Source: JAQVWU01 sp964628455
GTDB lineage: Bacteria > Bacillota > Clostridia > Oscillospirales > CAG-272
DNA length: 19,625 nucleotides
Reading direction: 5' to 3'
NCBI GenBank assembly: GCA_964628455.1
Contig: CAZVPD010000060.1
Span: forward strand, 1 to 19,625
Positions 16,185 to 19,625 of the stretch are shown here, piece after piece. The stretch's first letter is position 1. Every line of letters begins with the position of its first letter. Position numbers and translations under genes: made by a program. The notes below the pieces were generated by a model, which ran no database searches, had not been told where the DNA came from, and saw nothing but the letters and a program-made list of their open reading frames with translations.

Positions 16185-16241
16185 AATAAAAAACAATCCG
16201 GTTACACCGGCGGTTCGCAGAACCGTCCGGATAACCGGATT
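16185..16241 (-). terminator. Terminator hairpin between convergent operons
   Basis: The outer stem AATCCGGTTA / TAACCGGATT (16195-16204 and 16232-16241) encloses a broken inner stem CCGG/CCGG and GGTTC/GAACC with a GCA loop. On the minus strand it is followed by GTTTTTTATTTT (16194-16183), giving a good intrinsic terminator for the ROK-SIS operon, whose last stop is at 16247. On the plus strand only a weak A/T tail follows, so termination of the plus-strand operon here is likely but less certain. Confidence 0.8.
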
Positions 16242-16246
16242 AAACT

Positions 16247-16906
16247 TTATATAAAAAATTCGGCTTCAAGCATGGCGCATAACGCGTGGTAAACGGGAAG
16301 ATGGAGTTCTTGAATCCTGTATGTCTCGCGCTCCGGCGCATGAATGACGACATCGGCGTATTTGCTGATTTTGCCTCCGTCGGCACCTGTAAATACAATA
16401 ACAGGCAGCATCATCGCTTTTGCCGCAGCGGCAGCGTAAATGCAATTGGCTGAATTACCCGATGTTGTCAGAGCGATGAGTATATCGCCTTCACGTGCGA
16501 TTCCGTATAATTGCTGTGCAAATGTAAGCTGCGGATTAACGTCATTTAAAAAGGCTGTGGTCAGGGCGTTATGTCCGCACAGAGAGAGAGCCGGAAGCGC
16601 TCCCTCGAGATGGTCGGCAATAACACGACCGTCATCACCGTATAAACGCAGTCTTTGCTCTGTTTTCGGATCTATCCTGCGTTTAAACTTAAAGCTTTTC
16701 ATCAATTCCCCGACAATATGGTCGCAATCCGCACAGCTTCCGCCGTTGCCGCAGCATAATAATTTGCCTCCGCTGCGGAATGCCGTGCAGAGCAGTTCAA
16801 ATGCCGTTTTTATGGATGTAGATTCTCCGCTTAAAGCGGGATATCTGCCGAATAATTCGTCAAGTATTTTATTCACCGTTTGATACCGCGACGGAAAGCG
16901 CGGCAT
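16247..16906 (-). CDS. SIS-domain phosphosugar isomerase, GmhA-like
   Basis: A 219-aa single SIS-domain protein resembling sedoheptulose-7-phosphate isomerase. It has C-G-N-G-G-S (52-57) and T-T-S-G-N-S phosphate-binding loops. The metal-site pattern of GmhA is kept with matching spacing: H63-I-V-G-E67, and Q199 with H207 in the last helix. An insertion of about 25 residues with R-I-D-P-K-T-E-Q-R-L-R-L separates the first loop region from the core, a feature I associate with longer Firmicutes relatives. I chose the ATG at 16906 (AAAGGGTGG upstream); it overlaps the ROK gene by 38 nt. A GTG at 16876, inside GTGAATAA that includes the ROK stop, is an alternative. Next to a ROK kinase it probably isomerises the phosphorylated sugar; the substrate is unknown. 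Confidence 0.82.
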   Translation of the reverse strand: MPRFPSRYQTVNKILDELFGRYPALSGESTSIKTAFELLCTAFRSGGKLLCCGNGGSCADCDHIVGELMKSFKFKRRIDPKTEQRLRLYGDDGRVIADHLEGALPALSLCGHNALTTAFLNDVNPQLTFAQQLYGIAREGDILIALTTSGNSANCIYAAAAAKAMMLPVIVFTGADGGKISKYADVVIHAPERETYRIQELHLPVYHALCAMLEAEFFI

Positions 16907-17831
16907 AATCACCCACCCTTTCTCCGAGACCGGCAGGAACCACAGGACAGAGCGATAAAACTTCACGTTCCATAACACCGATTATATGATCGGAAAGCAG
17001 TTTCATGCTGCGCATGTAGATCCCCCCGATTATAATAATTTCGGGATTCAGTATGTCTGCGAGTATGCTTAAAACAGCACCCAGCTTTTCGCCGCAGACG
17101 CGGTACAGACCGATACAAAGTGAATCGTTTTCCTTTTCCGCAAGATCTCCGATCAGTTTCGCCGTTATGTTTTCGGGGGTGCCGGCTGCTTCCAGCAATC
17201 TGGGATGTCTGCCGCATGCAAGTTCGTTTTCGACGGCCGTTTTACCAATCTGAGCCAAACCGTTCCCGCTGCACCAGCCCTCTGCGGATCCTGTTTTATT
17301 ATAACCCGAAGGACCGTTTTCGGTAAGTCTGACATGCCCTATTTCACCGGCATTGTCATTGGCTCCGGTATATAATTTCCCGTTTAAAATCAGGCCTGCT
17401 CCGAGACCCGTGCCGAAAGTCAAAAATATGATGTTTTTATATCCGCGTCCCGCACCGTACTTCCACTCGGCGACCGCACAAGCGTTTGCGTCATTTTGAA
17501 GGAATGTTTGAATATGAACGGCTTTTTCGAAGTAATCAACCGCATTGATATGATCCCATCCCGGCAAATTCGGAGGAGAAAGAATGATCCCGTTTTGAGA
17601 ATCCAGAGGACCGCCGCAGCTGATACCGATGCTTTTAATTTCCGTGAATTCGATGTTTGATTCACGGGTCATGCTCCGCATCATGCGGACCAGTTCATCG
17701 AGCATCAAATACGGTTTTCCGGCTGCAGTTTTAATACTTGCTTTATTGATTATTTTTATTTTACTTCCTGCAGTTTCGCCGACACTCACCGCGCATTTTG
17801 TTCCCCCGATATCGACTCCGATATAAAACAT
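16869..17831 (-). CDS. ROK-family sugar kinase
   Basis: A 320-aa ROK kinase. The ATP site D-I-G-G-T-K is at 7-12. The catalytic base is Asp114 in Q-N-D-A-N-A. The G-T-G-L-G-A-G loop is at 140-146, and A-G-E-I-G-H at 161-166 gives the conserved Glu163 and His166. The usual zinc motif C-x-C-G-x-x-G-C-x-E is absent: this stretch reads G-Y-N-K-T-G-S-A-E-G-W-C-S-G, with only the final Glu184 kept. There is no N-terminal helix-turn-helix, so it is an enzyme and not a ROK repressor. GAGGTGA precedes the ATG, 2 nt after the GH2 stop, and the SIS gene overlaps its end. It probably phosphorylates the hexose freed by the GH2 enzyme, such as mannose or glucose. Confidence 0.9.
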   Translation of the reverse strand: MFYIGVDIGGTKCAVSVGETAGSKIKIINKASIKTAAGKPYLMLDELVRMMRSMTRESNIEFTEIKSIGISCGGPLDSQNGIILSPPNLPGWDHINAVDYFEKAVHIQTFLQNDANACAVAEWKYGAGRGYKNIIFLTFGTGLGAGLILNGKLYTGANDNAGEIGHVRLTENGPSGYNKTGSAEGWCSGNGLAQIGKTAVENELACGRHPRLLEAAGTPENITAKLIGDLAEKENDSLCIGLYRVCGEKLGAVLSILADILNPEIIIIGGIYMRSMKLLSDHIIGVMEREVLSLCPVVPAGLGERVGDYAALSVAVSNGE

Positions 17832-17833
17832 CT

Positions 17834-19625
17834 TTATTTCACCTCAAAACCGCATTTAATGACGGCGGATTTATATTCGCTCAGATCGATATTTTTAAGA
17901 CCGGTCATATGATGATTTTTACCTGTCTCTCCGTTATGATCCCATTCGATCAGATAAAAACGCTGCTCTCCCTCGATAAAAGGTTTTTGCCAGACACACC
18001 GGCTTGAATCGGCTTCGGCTGTTATTTTTTCTTCCCTGATGATCTGCGATGCAGTGATATCCGTGACTCTGTATGTCAGTTCGGCGTTATTCTGCGTATC
18101 GTTAACGGCATACAGTCCGAGAAAGCCGTTATCCGGTTCATCGAACATCAGACACAGCGGCTGCTGGGACCGCCTGATATAATAATACGCGAGTTTTCTG
18201 TCAAAATAGTAATCAACAACGGCGTCTGAAATCTGGGGCCAGCCGTCGATCAGATTCCACCATATTATACCGGTCCGCCTCCACTTGGATATCCTGAAAC
18301 GTTCGATAAAATATTTTTTTGCTTCCGCCTGTGATATCTGACTGGCAAGCGAAAAGTCTTCAAGCGTTTCGGGCTCACGTCCGAAAAGGGTGATCACCTG
18401 GTCGGACATGAGTTTTATGCGATAGGCATAGGCGGAATTTCCGCTGAGATCCATGGACGCAGCATGCGTAAGCCAGTCATCGTTTGCACGCTTTTTTTCT
18501 TTATCAAACCAATGCCAAAGTTTATCCGGAGCGATAAATTTCCGCAGCGAATCGGGGGAAGGACAGCCGTGATAACCTGTTTCGGACGCAAAGTGACACA
18601 CGGAATTTCTGTAATATTCGCCTTTGAAATAATCGCGCGGGCCCCAGAGATGTTCTTCGGATAAAGGTTTACCGCTGATATAGGCTNNNNNNNNNNCGAT
18701 GAAGGTAGATAAGGACGGGTGAAATCGTGTATGCGCAGCATTTCGGGTATCAAACGTCGGGTTATATTGTTTTCATTGGGATCGCGTTTCAGCCCGCCCC
18801 ATGACATGTAAGCATAGTCGCACTCGTTGTCGCCGGCCCAGATGACAAGGGCCGGATGGTTGCGGTATTTTTTTATGATGCTTTTAATTTCGGGTTCGAG
18901 GATATCGAGGAATTTACTGTCCTGAGGATATACAGCGCAGCCCATGGCGAAATCCTGCCAGATCATAATTCCGTTTTCATCACAGAAATCATAAAACGAT
19001 TCGTGTTCATAAACATTCCCGCCCCAAAGCCGGACAATATTGCAGTTCAGATCGTTGAGCATCGGAGTTATTTCCGGTATACGTTTTACATCGTTTGAAT
19101 GGAAAGCATCGACAGGAACCCAGTTTGTACCCATGGCAAAAATCCGTCTGCCGTTGATTTTTATACAGAATTCACCGTTTCCGTCCCGGTCTGTAACGGA
19201 GGTCCGGTCAAGTTCAACCATCCTGACACCGAATTTCAAAGTATAGGAATCAAGCAGCCGGTCACCCTTATACAGTTCGAAGACAGTATCATATAAATTC
19301 GGCAGACCGTAATTTCGGGGAAACCACATATTGCAGTTCTCGATCCTGACACCGAGTTTGCCCGAAGTAAACCACAGGCGCGAATGCGCCTCGAATTTGC
19401 TTTCTCCGCATCTGCCGTATGTTTTGATATGATAATCTCCGATAAAATCACCGTCGATTTTCAAATTATAATGGAGAATGATGTCTGCGTTTTTATTTTC
19501 CGTATTTACGGAACGGGTATAGACAAAAACATCCTGTATCCGTTCTTCCGGTTTGCGTTCTATATATACATCCCGCCAGATCCCGCCCGAAACGATTCGC
19601 GGCATGATGTCCCAGCCATACATCG
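17834..19625 (-). CDS. Glycoside hydrolase family 2, beta-mannosidase-like (5' end outside the window, split by an assembly gap)
   Basis: About 593 codons are visible; the N-terminus lies beyond 19625 and an N run interrupts the gene at 18687-18696. The visible part starts at Y-G-W-D-I-M-P-R-I-V-S-G-G-I-W-R, the end of the sugar-binding domain, then the Ig-like domain and the TIM barrel with N-I-V-R-L-W-G-G-N. The predicted acid/base Glu is in W-A-G-D-N-E (codon at 18825-18823), where most relatives have G-G-N-E or G-N-N-E. The predicted nucleophile is in F-A-S-E-T-G (codon at 18583-18581), where S-E-F-G is usual. The C-terminal domain ends at the TAA at 17834. It is upstream of, and nearly touching, the ROK and SIS genes. 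It is clearly related to, but divergent from, the GH2 enzyme at 13149-15323, so a different linkage or sugar is likely. Confidence 0.85.
18687..18696. other. Assembly gap (10 N) inside the second GH2 gene
   Basis: Ten Ns of probably arbitrary length. On the minus strand the protein reads T-R-P-Y-L-P-S-S with a complete codon before the gap, and after it A-Y-I-S-G-K-P-L-S-E-E-H-L-W-G-P-R in another apparent frame. The true gap must leave remainder 2 when divided by 3 (for example 8 or 11 bases) for the gene to be intact, so the break is an artefact, not a frameshift mutation. Confidence 0.8.

Noticed and set aside
18415..18686. Continuation of the right-hand GH2 frame after the second gap (P-I-S-A-V-N-L-Y...)
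   Set aside because: It is an artefact of gap length; the other frame carries the GH2 nucleophile region and runs to the stop at 17834.

Overview
The window looks like part of a chromosome contig from an uncultured low-to-mid GC Bacillota of the class Clostridia. The support is consensus sigma-A promoters with 17-nt spacers, strong Shine-Dalgarno sites, a T-box leader, a clostridial-type lipoprotein solute-binding protein, and typical Firmicutes sugar genes (DUF4838, BadF-type and ROK kinases, SIS isomerase, GH2 enzymes). Genes are densely packed. Two 10-N runs (5453-5462 and 18687-18696) are assembly gaps, and each artificially breaks one gene. I see no rRNA, tRNA, CRISPR array, transposase, integrase or plasmid gene.

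Layout. (1) 1-1678, plus strand: a consensus promoter and one lipoprotein sugar-type solute-binding protein, with no permease genes downstream in the window. (2) 1716-4456, minus strand: a two-gene unit of a DUF4838 glycosidase-like protein and a BadF/NAGK-like sugar kinase. It converges on gene 1 at a perfect 15-bp inverted repeat that overlaps both stop codons. (3) 4468-7214, minus strand: a consensus promoter, a T-box leader, and one large fusion gene (XRE HTH + cupin + acyl-CoA synthetase) ending in an intrinsic terminator. (4) 7247-16184, plus strand: a divergent promoter and eight tightly packed genes: MFS transporter, membrane-anchored GDPD, MoxR ATPase, DUF58 protein, polytopic membrane protein with a DUF4129-like tail, GH2 beta-mannosidase-like enzyme, SGNH hydrolase, and an 81-aa orphan protein with a TTG start. 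(5) 16185-19625, minus strand: a second GH2 enzyme (5' end outside the window), a ROK kinase and a GmhA-like SIS protein, ending in a hairpin terminator shared with the plus-strand operon.

How the genes may work together (inference). None of the glycosidase-like proteins whose N-terminus is visible has a signal peptide, so sugars or short glycans are probably imported (MFS carrier; the solute-binding protein with a permease elsewhere) and cut in the cytoplasm. They would be de-esterified by the SGNH protein, phosphorylated by the ROK and BadF kinases, and isomerised by the SIS protein. Beta-mannosides are the best guess for the GH2 enzymes, but the substrate is not proven. The MoxR/DUF58/DUF4129-like trio is a widespread envelope-associated module of poorly known role, here embedded in the sugar operon. 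The most unusual element is the T-box, a tRNA-sensing leader normally placed before aminoacyl-tRNA synthetase or amino-acid genes. Here it stands before an acyl-CoA synthetase that carries its own DNA-binding and ligand-binding domains.
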